DNA of 10,093 nt from JANLUX01 sp031366005 (GCA_031366005.1 JANLZB010000069.1:1-10093), one strand, 5' to 3'; shown: positions 1 through 6,585, counted from the first letter of the stretch. Numbers and translations are program-made. Notes: generated by a model not told the origin, from the letters alone.

Positions 1-897
1 CTCGGCAGCAGTTCTGCTACTCCTAATTATAACAGACATCCATCAAGCCAGCTACTCAATCTGCGTGAGCGGTATTTTTTAATTGACTGTGGTGAAGGAA
101 CATTAATGCAACTGTTGCGATACCGGATTAAGTATCATCGCATCTCACATATTTTTATAAGCCATCTGCATGGTGATCATTACTTCGGCTTAATGGGATT
201 GCTTTCTACTTTTCATTTGCAGGGACGCACTAAAGAACTGCACATTTACGGGCAACAGGAATTAATGGATGTGCTCGAATTACAGCTAAGATTATCAAAT
301 ACTATCCTTCGTTATAATTTAATATTTCATGCAGTAAGGCATTATAGTGCAGAAATTATTATGGAAGATGAAGATGTGCAGGTTCGTTCCATCGTATTAA
401 ATCACAGGGTACCGTGTACAGGGTTTTTGTTTCGTGAAAAATCGAAACCAAGAAAGTTAGTTGTACATAAGCTGCAGCAATATAATATTCCTTTTTCCAG
501 CTATGCATCTATTAAAAACGGTGAAGATTATATTGATGATTTCGGAAAAAGAATCAGTAATAAAGAGCTTACGGAAAATCCTCCTGCACCCGGAAGTTAT
601 GCTTATTGTTCTGATACTATCTATGATGAAAATATAATTGAAGATGTGCGCAATGTAGATCTCTTATATCACGAATCAACTTTTGCACATGATTTACTGG
701 ATAGAGCTACTGCAACTTATCACACTACTGCAAAACAGGCAGGACAAATTGCTTTGGCAGCAGAAGTAAAAAAATTATTGATCGGGCATTTTTCAGCACG
801 ATATAAAGAATTAACTCCATTGCTTGAAGAAGCTTCAAATATTTTCAGCAGGACAGAACTGGCATTGGAAGGAAAAAAGTTTTCTATTGGCGAATAA
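1..897 (+). CDS. rnz: Ribonuclease Z (tRNA 3'-processing endonuclease), 5'-truncated
   Basis: This is a metallo-beta-lactamase-fold endonuclease that cuts 3' trailers from tRNA precursors in the cytoplasm. The frame is open from base 1, so the true start lies left of the window; the ATG at 106 is internal (residue 36 of what is visible). The visible 298 residues begin LGSSSATP, a typical RNase Z start, so only a handful of residues are missing from a family of about 305. Supporting motifs are PSSQLL near residue 14, LIDCGEGT at 27-34, the Zn-binding SHLHGDH at 54-60, YCSDT and LLYHEST in the second half, and GHFSARYK near the C terminus, which carries the last metal-ligand histidine. The substrate-binding exosite region lies between the HxHxDH motif and YCSDT, as in the short RNase Z form. 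The identification is firm; only the left end is unknown. Confidence 0.96.
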   Translation, partial: LGSSSATPNYNRHPSSQLLNLRERYFLIDCGEGTLMQLLRYRIKYHRISHIFISHLHGDHYFGLMGLLSTFHLQGRTKELHIYGQQELMDVLELQLRLSNTILRYNLIFHAVRHYSAEIIMEDEDVQVRSIVLNHRVPCTGFLFREKSKPRKLVVHKLQQYNIPFSSYASIKNGEDYIDDFGKRISNKELTENPPAPGSYAYCSDTIYDENIIEDVRNVDLLYHESTFAHDLLDRATATYHTTAKQAGQIALAAEVKKLLIGHFSARYKELTPLLEEASNIFSRTELALEGKKFSIGE

Positions 898-915
898 AAA
901 TCAGTACCGGAATTC

Positions 916-949
916 GATTCAGCAATAATAAACTCTGCTATTGGGAATC
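916..949 (+). terminator. Candidate terminator hairpin after rnz
   Basis: A hairpin starts 18 nt after the rnz stop codon. GATTC (916-920) pairs with GAATC (945-949) and CAATA (923-927) pairs with TATTG (939-943), with a small 2/1 internal bulge and an 11-nt loop. ATTTAATTT follows, which is only a weak T-rich tract. The position suits a terminator between rnz and the next gene. The AT-rich stem and poor U-tract keep confidence low. Confidence 0.35.
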
Positions 950-993
950 ATTTAATTTGATCAAAAAAAATAACCCAACGATTCAAATTAAAT
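950..993. repeat. 11-bp perfect inverted repeat upstream of the beta-barrel gene
   Basis: ATTTAATTTGA (950-960) is the exact reverse complement of TCAAATTAAAT (983-993), with a 22-nt spacer that includes a run of eight A. The right arm ends just before TATCTTTC (995-1002), which is one base off the Bacteroidota -7 consensus TAnnTTTG, and 32 nt before the ATG at 1026. It could be an operator dyad or an RNA hairpin in the rnz/beta-barrel spacer. The arms are almost entirely A/T, so chance is not excluded. Confidence 0.5.
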
Positions 994-1025
994 ATATCTT
1001 TCTCAACAAATAATTAAATCAAAAG

Positions 1026-1760
1026 ATGTACATGAAAAAAATCTTATTGTTAGTTTTAGTTACGATGGCATCGTTACAAAGCAAAGCGCAGGAAAGTTCT
1101 CCATCTCTATTTAAAGGCATGCAAATGATAGGAGGAGATATGAGTTATTATTCTACCTCTAATAAGCAGGCGGGAAACGGTAATACATTTACTGATTCGA
1201 AATTCCATCTTACCCCAAAGTATGGTTATATGATTAGTAATAACTGGTCAATCGGTACCGGAATTGGTTATTCAAGTGATGTAATTAAATCAACCACTGT
1301 TAACGGTTCATCACCTGGTTATACTTCCGAACACAAAACTACCACTGGTAACTTTGGCATTAATCCTTATGTTAATTATTATCATAAGCTCACGGATAAA
1401 TTGTACTACAGCCTTAGTGGAGAACTGGAATTTAATTCCGGAAGCATTAAAACTAATAACACATCAACATATATTAATCCTATCACAGGTCTTCCTTCAA
1501 TTAGTAATTCTACATTAAAAGGAAATACATCAGAAATTGGAATTGGTATAACTCCAGGACTTACTTATTTTATGAATAACCATTGGGCTGCCAATATCAA
1601 TCTCGGCATACTTCAATACTCGAGCACTACTACAAAATATGATGACAATATCCCCAAAAACATTTACAATTATTTTTATTTCGATTATAATTTAACTCAC
1701 GCCAATCTTGGTGTGAATTATTTTTTTTCTTGTAGAGGAAAAAAGGTGCTGACTCATTGA
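1026..1760 (+). CDS. Secreted outer-membrane beta-barrel protein
   Basis: This looks like a small Bacteroidota outer-membrane beta-barrel protein; its transport or structural role is unknown. Residues 1-21 form a signal peptide: MYMKK, a hydrophobic stretch, then SKA before Q22, a typical signal peptidase I site. The start could equally be the ATG at 1032 (Met3), which gives the classic MKK start; no ribosome-binding site decides between them. The mature part is rich in Asn, Ser, Thr, Gly and Tyr. It shows alternating aromatic/polar strands with Gly-rich turns, such as the SIGTGIGYSS, NPYVNYYHK and LYYSLSGELEF stretches, as expected of an 8- to 10-strand barrel of the OMP_b-brl/OmpW-like type. 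The last strand (ANLGVNYFF) ends in aromatics but is followed by an unusual 12-residue polar tail with one Cys. It is a stand-alone gene between rnz and a convergent neighbour. The fold assignment is an inference from composition and pattern. Confidence 0.8.
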   Translation: MYMKKILLLVLVTMASLQSKAQESSPSLFKGMQMIGGDMSYYSTSNKQAGNGNTFTDSKFHLTPKYGYMISNNWSIGTGIGYSSDVIKSTTVNGSSPGYTSEHKTTTGNFGINPYVNYYHKLTDKLYYSLSGELEFNSGSIKTNNTSTYINPITGLPSISNSTLKGNTSEIGIGITPGLTYFMNNHWAANINLGILQYSSTTTKYDDNIPKNIYNYFYFDYNLTHANLGVNYFFSCRGKKVLTH

Positions 1761-1880
1761 TTACTTTAATTTAAAAAAAGTACTTGCAATAGAAACCAAT
1801 TGTTATCAATGTTGGTTATGAGTTAGTGAATCAAATGCGAATCCAGATTATCACAGGCGAATTTCATTTATAATAATTAT

Positions 1881-3044
1881 TTAATAATTCATATCACATT
1901 TTTCTCCCAAAACTTCACGGCCTTTTAAAATCTGGTTTTTTGCTATCTCACACATTTCAAATGCGTGCTCTGCTTTTTTCTTGCTTATATCGCTTTGCTG
2001 GTAATTAATACTGTTATCATTTCTGAACTGATACTCTTCAAAAACAGCAGGTAATATTTTGGCAACCTGGCAAACTTCATAATTACGTGCTGCTAATATC
2101 AAAGCCTCACGCCAATCTTCATTGCCGTTAATTGCTACCGGTTCATCAGCGCTTCTCAAAATATCAATTGCATCATCCACTTCCATTGTTTGCTCAAACC
2201 TTGTTACAACTGATTCCACTGCGCGAAAATATTTAAGCACTTTAGCGTCTTCGTATTCTTTTATAAAATGTTCAATGATATCATTATCGTAAGCATTCAG
2301 AAAAGGACGATAGTCACCCATCAGTTCATTACCCTTTTGTTTGTTTTGATCAGCACGTTTTTTTCTGAAAGCGGAACGGTACAAATATTCTTTTTCTCCT
2401 CTTATATCAGGTAACTTCATTAGCTCAGCTGTGCCCATATGCGTATCATAGAAATTATACCACGATGGAATCCGGTCTGTCATCGGTTCCTGATCATGCA
2501 CATGTTGACGTGATAAATATTCAGCCTTAAAAGTTTCATAATCCTGCAAGTTATCTAACCAGAATAATTCTCCTGCCTCACCTGAATGTAAAAACTCTAT
2601 GTATAGATTTATTTCTGCACGTGTAACAGGATTTAAATAAGGACAAAACTCAATATTTGCAGATAACAATTGAAACTGTGCACAATGCTCAATACCTTTT
2701 AAACGAACCTGCTCTGCCCGCCACTGACACTGAAGATTAAATAATTTTTTTTGCTGAATAGCCCATAACGCCTCTTCCGCCAGAACTTTATATTTAAGTT
2801 GCTCTTGTTCCTGCGCCTTTATGTAAGAAGGCCCTTTAGTTAGATACGTTGCTTTTTTACGTGCATAATTTTTAATGAATGTATCTACTGACCTTTCATT
2901 ATAATTAACAAAAAACAAATGATATGCAGGGTTTAGTCTAAGTTCATCTTCTGCTTGTTCTCTCAGAATTTCCATCCTGATTTCTTCGTCAAACTGCTGC
3001 TGGATATGTGCAGGTAATTGCTTTTGAATATTCTTCTCGTTCAT
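1881..3044 (-). CDS. Hypothetical soluble, helix-rich protein of 387 residues
   Basis: I do not recognise this protein. It has no signal peptide, no transmembrane segment and no obvious nucleotide-binding, HTH or catalytic motif. It is rich in Glu, Lys, Gln, Asp and Ala, with long stretches that look helical: residues 13-36, 75-118, 222-240, 253-289 and 312-337. The N-terminal third, with its Gln/Glu/Lys-rich run, could be a coiled coil. Residues 129-210 are richer in aromatics and Pro (EFCPYLNP, ELFWLDN, IPSWYNFYDTHMG) and may be a small folded core. Six cysteines are scattered (106, 121, 134, 325, 365, 383) without a metal-binding CxxC pair. The ATG at 3044 is chosen because AAGAG precedes it by about 6 nt and no longer in-frame start is evident. 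Codon use resembles the neighbours. It is divergent from the response regulator gene across 164 nt that carry two overlapping dyads. Its length and clean frame support a real gene. Confidence 0.8.
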   Translation of the reverse strand: MNEKNIQKQLPAHIQQQFDEEIRMEILREQAEDELRLNPAYHLFFVNYNERSVDTFIKNYARKKATYLTKGPSYIKAQEQEQLKYKVLAEEALWAIQQKKLFNLQCQWRAEQVRLKGIEHCAQFQLLSANIEFCPYLNPVTRAEINLYIEFLHSGEAGELFWLDNLQDYETFKAEYLSRQHVHDQEPMTDRIPSWYNFYDTHMGTAELMKLPDIRGEKEYLYRSAFRKKRADQNKQKGNELMGDYRPFLNAYDNDIIEHFIKEYEDAKVLKYFRAVESVVTRFEQTMEVDDAIDILRSADEPVAINGNEDWREALILAARNYEVCQVAKILPAVFEEYQFRNDNSINYQQSDISKKKAEHAFEMCEIAKNQILKGREVLGEKCDMNY

Positions 3045-3052
3045 AGTCGCTC

Positions 3053-3090
3053 TTAATAACTGAATGGTTAAACAGTGTCACAGTTATTAA
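3053..3090. promoter_or_regulatory. Overlapping dyads at the 5' end of the hypothetical gene
   Basis: TTAATAACTG (3053-3062) is the exact reverse complement of CAGTTATTAA (3081-3090), with an 18-nt spacer. Overlapping its right arm is a second, compact dyad at 3071-3085: AAC-a-GTG, central T, CAC-a-GTT, a 15-nt palindrome with one internal A/A mismatch. The proximal arm ends 8 nt from the minus-strand ATG at 3044 and abuts AAGAG, its best ribosome-binding-site candidate. In RNA the two hairpins would exclude each other; in DNA the short one looks like a regulator half-site pair. What binds here is unknown. Confidence 0.45.
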
Positions 3091-3208
3091 AGTTTGAACT
3101 ATTTATTAAAATTTATTACAAAATTTCAGATTTGAATAAGTAATAACTTTTTAATGTAATTTTCCAGAATAAAGCTTCTGCAAAAATTTAACTTAACACA
3201 TTAAACAG

Positions 3209-3835
3209 ATGAGGTTTCTTATTGCTGATGATCATGCAATTGTACGAAAAGGAATCAGGCAGATTCTAAGTGATGAATTTCCAAATGTTTTTATTGATGA
3301 AGTAGGTAATGGAAATGATTTGCTTGAAAAAGTCAAGGTTCAGAAGTATGATATAATAATTCTGGATATTTCAATGCCGGGTAAAAGCGGACTTGATATT
3401 TTAAAACAATTAAAAGCTCAGGAAAATATTTATCCTGTTTTGATATTAAGTATGCATCCTGAAGATCAATATGCCATAAGGGTTTTAAAAGCCGGTGCTT
3501 CAGGATTTTTGAGTAAGGACATAGCTGCTGAAGAATTAGTGAATGCAATAAAAAAAATTTTATCAGGCAGAAAATATATCACTGAAAGTATTGCTGAGAA
3601 ATTGGTAGGTGGTATTGATCTATATAATGAAAAACCGCAACATACAATTTTATCTGACCGCGAGTTTGAAGTATTAAAATTGATTGCTTCCGGCAAAACA
3701 GTTTCTGAAATCGCAAACATGTTGCATTTAAGTGTTGCTACTGTGAGTACTTATCGCACACGCATACTTGATAAAATGCATTTTAAAAATAACGCTGAGC
3801 TAACGCATTATGTAATTTCCCAAGGTATAGTTTAA
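3209..3835 (+). CDS. Orphan NarL/LuxR-family response regulator
   Basis: This is a cytoplasmic two-component transcription factor. Residues 1-120 are a receiver domain with the acidic pair D7/D8, phospho-acceptor D53 in the ILDISMPG motif, the switch residue S81 and the conserved K103 in FLSKD. All residues needed for phosphorylation are present. Residues 146-203 form a LuxR/NarL-type helix-turn-helix beginning LSDREFEVL, with the recognition helix at about 175-189. The 208-residue length is normal for the family. No histidine kinase is encoded in the window, so the partner must lie elsewhere. The upstream gene is divergent and the downstream gene convergent, so it is transcribed alone. A weak promoter-like pair, TTTG (3131-3134) and TAATTTTC (3157-3164), lies upstream, but its spacing (22) and last base deviate from the Bacteroidota consensus. 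Target genes cannot be named from sequence. Confidence 0.95.
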   Translation: MRFLIADDHAIVRKGIRQILSDEFPNVFIDEVGNGNDLLEKVKVQKYDIIILDISMPGKSGLDILKQLKAQENIYPVLILSMHPEDQYAIRVLKAGASGFLSKDIAAEELVNAIKKILSGRKYITESIAEKLVGGIDLYNEKPQHTILSDREFEVLKLIASGKTVSEIANMLHLSVATVSTYRTRILDKMHFKNNAELTHYVISQGIV

Positions 3836-3847
3836 TTTTAAAAAGTG

Positions 3848-3888
3848 TATGTGCTTGCTTTTAAGTAAAATAAAATTAAGAGCACGTA
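3848..3888 (+). terminator. Weak hairpin between convergent genes
   Basis: TATGTGCT (3848-3855) pairs with AGCACGTA (3881-3888): eight pairs with one T-G wobble around a 25-nt AT-rich loop. It starts 12 nt after the stop codon of the response regulator and lies 31 nt beyond the 3' end of the convergent peptidase gene, so it could end transcription from either side. There is no clean T-run, and the long loop makes it a weak candidate. Confidence 0.25.
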
Positions 3889-3919
3889 ATAATTGTTAAG
3901 AATATTGACTGCTAAAGTT

Positions 3920-4834
3920 TTATAGTTGAGAGACTAAAACTTTATAAGCTTCCATCATCGAATAAATATCTTTCTTATGAACTTTTTCATCTGGTGAGTG
4001 TACTAAGTCTTCAGCAGCACCCACAAAACACCAGTCAATAGGGTAGGGTTGTTTTTGCAATTCATTGCCATCACTTCCGCCTGAACTTTCAATTTCTATT
4101 TGAAATGGAATATTATTTTTTTCAAGACATTGCATTATGCGGGTTACAAAAACTCTGCGTGGTATTCCGGAGTCACGCATACTAACCACTACACCTTTGC
4201 CATGATGTACTCCTTCAGTTATCCAGGTGATATCACTTATTAATGCCTGTTTAATTTTATAATTCTCAAAAAGAAATTTTGCAATATAAGGTACCGATCC
4301 ACCACCGTGTTCTTCCCAACAGGAAAAAACAATTGCACCGTTTTCAATTGTTTCGCAAAGGTTCAATGCATTTAATACGCCAAGCCGGTTATCCAGATAA
4401 CAACTTTGTACATACTCATCATCTTCTCTGAAATTCATTTTAAAACTAAGATCCGTTCCACGATTTATCTCGCGATTGAAATCATAAGTGAGTTGCCGCT
4501 CATCATTAGTAATTAATTTACATTCAATTTTTCCATCAGCATCTTCACCTGTCAATGTGAAACCGCTAACCAGTTTGGGCCCACCAATCTTTACTAATTC
4601 TTTTCCATATCGAACTGTAAAACCAATATTATCAATGTGAGCAAAAACTACAGTTCGTGGTTTGCCGAAAACTAAAACGATGCAGTGCTGAAAATCATCA
4701 CCATGAAAAATTTGAGGTAGTGTTTTCCAGTTTGATCTATTCTGGTCAATATAATTTAATAAAAAGTCATGCATTAAAATTTCATTACCCGAGGGAGCAT
4801 GAATAGCGCAAAGTTTTTTGAGAAGTGAAAACAT
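3920..4834 (-). CDS. M42-like (M20/M28/M42 clan) zinc aminopeptidase
   Basis: This is a probable cytoplasmic co-catalytic metallo-aminopeptidase. I prefer the ATG at 4834 (304 residues), because MFSLLKKLCAIHAPSGNE aligns with the usual M42 start; an in-frame ATG at 4864 would add ten residues with no family counterpart. Numbered from that longer start, the visible motifs are HIDNIGF (76-82, metal His76 and Asp78), LDNRLG (157-162, bridging Asp158), CWEEHGGG (182-189, catalytic pair Glu184/Glu185), SDITW (210-214, metal Asp211), SGGSDGNE (261-268) and LVHSPDE (287-293, metal His289). All five expected metal ligands and the catalytic Glu are therefore present. The usual HxDEIG is HIDNIG here, and the length is slightly short of typical M42 enzymes (about 340-360). 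It carries no signal peptide. It stands alone, separated from the upstream gene by a strong terminator. Substrate preference cannot be told. Confidence 0.88.
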   Translation of the reverse strand: MFSLLKKLCAIHAPSGNEILMHDFLLNYIDQNRSNWKTLPQIFHGDDFQHCIVLVFGKPRTVVFAHIDNIGFTVRYGKELVKIGGPKLVSGFTLTGEDADGKIECKLITNDERQLTYDFNREINRGTDLSFKMNFREDDEYVQSCYLDNRLGVLNALNLCETIENGAIVFSCWEEHGGGSVPYIAKFLFENYKIKQALISDITWITEGVHHGKGVVVSMRDSGIPRRVFVTRIMQCLEKNNIPFQIEIESSGGSDGNELQKQPYPIDWCFVGAAEDLVHSPDEKVHKKDIYSMMEAYKVLVSQL

Positions 4835-4877
4835 AAATAAATCTGGATGGGTACGAATATACAAATGGAATTAAAAT

Positions 4878-4910
4878 AAAAACGCCCCATCATACTGATG
4901 AGGCGTTTTT
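4878..4910 (-). terminator. Rho-independent terminator of the KKAA-repeat gene
   Basis: AAAAACGCC (4878-4886) pairs with GGCGTTTTT (4902-4910) and CATCA (4888-4892) pairs with TGATG (4896-4900). The result is a 15-position stem with one mismatch and a 3-nt loop. On the minus strand the stem is followed by TTTTTATTTTAA, a proper U-tract. It lies 17 nt after the stop codon of the small basic protein and before the peptidase start. This is the strongest terminator in the window. Confidence 0.9.
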
Positions 4911-4926
4911 ATAATGGAGGGAAGAA

Positions 4927-5058
4927 TTATCTTCTCGCTCCTTTTTTCGCAGCTTTCTTAGCAGCTTTCTTAGCTCCTTTTTTTGCAGCTTTCTTAGCAG
5001 CTTTTTTAGCTCCACCTTTCTTTGCCGCTTTCTTAGCAGCTTTCTTTTTTGTTGCCAT
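4927..5058 (-). CDS. Histone-H1-like Lys/Ala repeat protein, 43 residues
   Basis: This is a very small, extremely basic protein, read from the ATG at 5056-5058 to the TAA at 4927-4929. It contains almost only Lys, Ala and Gly: MATKK, then blocks of KKAAKKAAKKG, ending GARR. The last two 12-residue units (17-28 and 29-40) are identical in protein. Such AAKK repeats resemble the C-terminal tails of eukaryotic histone H1 and of bacterial H1-like nucleoid proteins, so nucleic-acid binding and DNA condensation is the natural inference. The frame is supported by several points: an ATG preceded by an A-rich leader, mostly synonymous differences between repeats, and a strong terminator 17 nt after the stop. 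It could be missed by gene finders because of its length and low complexity. It sits 164 nt downstream of the oxoamine synthase stop, so it may have its own promoter. Function is unproven. Confidence 0.85.
   Translation of the reverse strand: MATKKKAAKKAAKKGGAKKAAKKAAKKGAKKAAKKAAKKGARR
4939..5010. repeat. Two tandem 36-bp units inside the histone-like gene
   Basis: Positions 4939-4974 and 4975-5010 are adjacent 36-bp units that match at 34 of 36 bases. The two differences are C/T changes (cgc versus tgc, and ctt versus ttt), and both are synonymous. Each unit encodes AKKAAKKAAKKG. A third, diverged unit continues to about 5046. The arrangement points to recent duplication or slippage in frame. 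Confidence 0.9.
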
Positions 5059-5222
5059 TTTTGTTTGAATTAATTGTTAATAATGAATTGATAAGAATTA
5101 AACTGTTATTATACTATTAAGGTTACATTTATTTGAAACTTTTATTTTTTTCATCAACTAAACTTTAATACTTACTATTTAATCCCTGCAATTCATCTGC
5201 GCAATTAATTCTTCGCATACTG

Positions 5223-6467
5223 TTATGCAGTGACAATTTTGTCCACGTTATACTTACCCGCTTTTAAATTTTCTTTTACATCCTTAAATGCTTTGATGGT
5301 ATATTCAACATCTTCCAGTGTGTGAACCGCAGTTGGAATTAGTCGTAACATGATAATTCCTTTTGGTACTACCGGATAAACTACCATCGAACAAAAGATA
5401 TCGTAATTTTCTCTCAGATCAAGAATGAGATTAGTGGCTTCAGGAATGGTTCCATTTAAATACACAGGAGTAACAGGTGATTCTGTTTTACCGATTTCAA
5501 ATCCCGCTTTTTTCAAAGCACTTTGCAATGCATTTACAATTTTCCACAACCGATCTTTTAATTCAGGCTGACTTCTTAAAATTTCCAAACGTTTCAATGC
5601 ACCTAGTACGCATGGCATCGGTAATGATTTTGCAAAAATCTGCGAACGCATATTATAACGAAGATATTCTACAACTTGTTCATCACTCGAAATGAATGCA
5701 CCGATCAATGCCATTGACTTTGCAAACGTGCCGAAATAAACATCAATACCATCCTGGCAATTTTGATGCTCACCAACACCGGCTCCTGTTTTTCCCATGG
5801 TGCCGAAACCATGTGCATCATCTACAAACAAACGGAAATTAAATCTGGATTTCAACTTTACAATTTCTGCAAGCTTGCCCATATCTCCACTCATTCCGAA
5901 AACGCCTTCCGTTATAACTAGAATTCCACCATTGGTTTCTTCAACCAATTTAGTTGCACGTTCTAATTGTTTTTCTAAAGATGTAATATCATTATGCGGA
6001 TAAACAAATCGCTTACCCATGTGCAAACGCAAACCATCAATGATACATGCATGCGCTTCAGAATCATAAACAATCACATCATGACGATCAACCAAACTGT
6101 CAATCGCGCTTACCATTCCCTGGTAACCGAAATTCAACAATATGGTATCTTCCTTTTGCATAAATGTGGAAAGTTCTTTTTCAAGTTGCTCATGATAATT
6201 ACTGTTGCCACTCATCATGCGGGCACCCATTGGCAATGCCAAACCAAATTCTTTTGCACCATCAGCATCAGCTTTACGCACATCAGGATGATTTGCCAAT
6301 CCTAAATAATTATTCAAACTCCATACTAACTTTTCCTTTCCGCGAAAAATCATTTTGTTTGAAATATCTCCTTCTAATTTTGGAAATGTAAAATAACCAT
6401 GCGCATCTTTCGCATGCATACCGAGCGGGCCTCTGTTCTGCTCGATTTTTTCAAAGATGTCGTTCAT
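5223..6467 (-). CDS. PLP-dependent alpha-oxoamine synthase (serine palmitoyltransferase / glycine C-acetyltransferase / AONS-like)
   Basis: This fold-type I PLP enzyme condenses an amino acid with an acyl-thioester, releasing CO2. The 414 residues cover the whole family. Visible marks are SLNNYLGL at 50-57, the GARMMSGNSNYHEQLE region at 81-96, NFGYQG at 112-117, the PLP-stacking His139 in SEAHA, ITEGVFGMSGD at 185-195, Asp216 and His219 in VDDAHGFG, the Schiff-base Lys250 in TFAKSM, and a C-terminal MLRLIPTAVHT segment. Catalytic residues are intact. Automated annotation would probably say 8-amino-7-oxononanoate synthase or glycine C-acetyltransferase. In Bacteroidota the same family also supplies the first step of sphingolipids (serine palmitoyltransferase) and of sulfonolipids (cysteate acyltransferase). 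No biotin, threonine-degradation or acyl-carrier gene is adjacent to decide. The gene is divergent from bamD and has a good upstream promoter candidate at 6586-6615. Family assignment is firm; substrate is open. Confidence 0.92.
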   Translation of the reverse strand: MNDIFEKIEQNRGPLGMHAKDAHGYFTFPKLEGDISNKMIFRGKEKLVWSLNNYLGLANHPDVRKADADGAKEFGLALPMGARMMSGNSNYHEQLEKELSTFMQKEDTILLNFGYQGMVSAIDSLVDRHDVIVYDSEAHACIIDGLRLHMGKRFVYPHNDITSLEKQLERATKLVEETNGGILVITEGVFGMSGDMGKLAEIVKLKSRFNFRLFVDDAHGFGTMGKTGAGVGEHQNCQDGIDVYFGTFAKSMALIGAFISSDEQVVEYLRYNMRSQIFAKSLPMPCVLGALKRLEILRSQPELKDRLWKIVNALQSALKKAGFEIGKTESPVTPVYLNGTIPEATNLILDLRENYDIFCSMVVYPVVPKGIIMLRLIPTAVHTLEDVEYTIKAFKDVKENLKAGKYNVDKIVTA

Positions 6468-6493
6468 TTTAATTTTTTGTTTTTTTTAAATTT

Positions 6494-6544
6494 CGATTTT
6501 TTTTGTTTCGCGATTTTCGTTTTCTGATTTACGATTTTCGTTTT
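6494..6544. repeat. Short imperfect direct repeats in the oxoamine synthase leader
   Basis: CGATTTTCGTTTT occurs exactly at 6511-6523 and again at 6532-6544, a 21-nt period. A degraded relative, CGATTTTTTTTGTTT, begins at 6494. All three lie between the predicted promoter and the ATG of the oxoamine synthase. They would therefore be transcribed as an A-rich leader containing repeated AAAACGAAAATCG. They may be simple-sequence drift or a leader element. Confidence 0.6.
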
Positions 6545-6585
6545 GATATTTTGAAGCCCTCGAAATTGTGAGCGAAATATCTGCA

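Noticed and set aside
1794..1817. Hairpin AACCAA/TTGGTT between the convergent beta-barrel and hypothetical genes
   Set aside because: The stem is only 6 bp with a 12-nt loop and no T-tract follows, so it is not convincing as a terminator.
3333..3720. Two minus-strand open frames of 71 and 84 codons
   Set aside because: They are antisense to the response regulator receiver and linker and lack any recognisable motif.
5477..6391. Several plus-strand open frames of 68-103 codons
   Set aside because: They lie wholly antisense to the oxoamine synthase gene, whose motifs are unambiguous. Their translations show no domain, and they have no upstream signals.
6494..6544. Repeats considered as a CRISPR array
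   Set aside because: The units are 13 nt with 8-nt gaps, only two are exact, and there are no cas genes.
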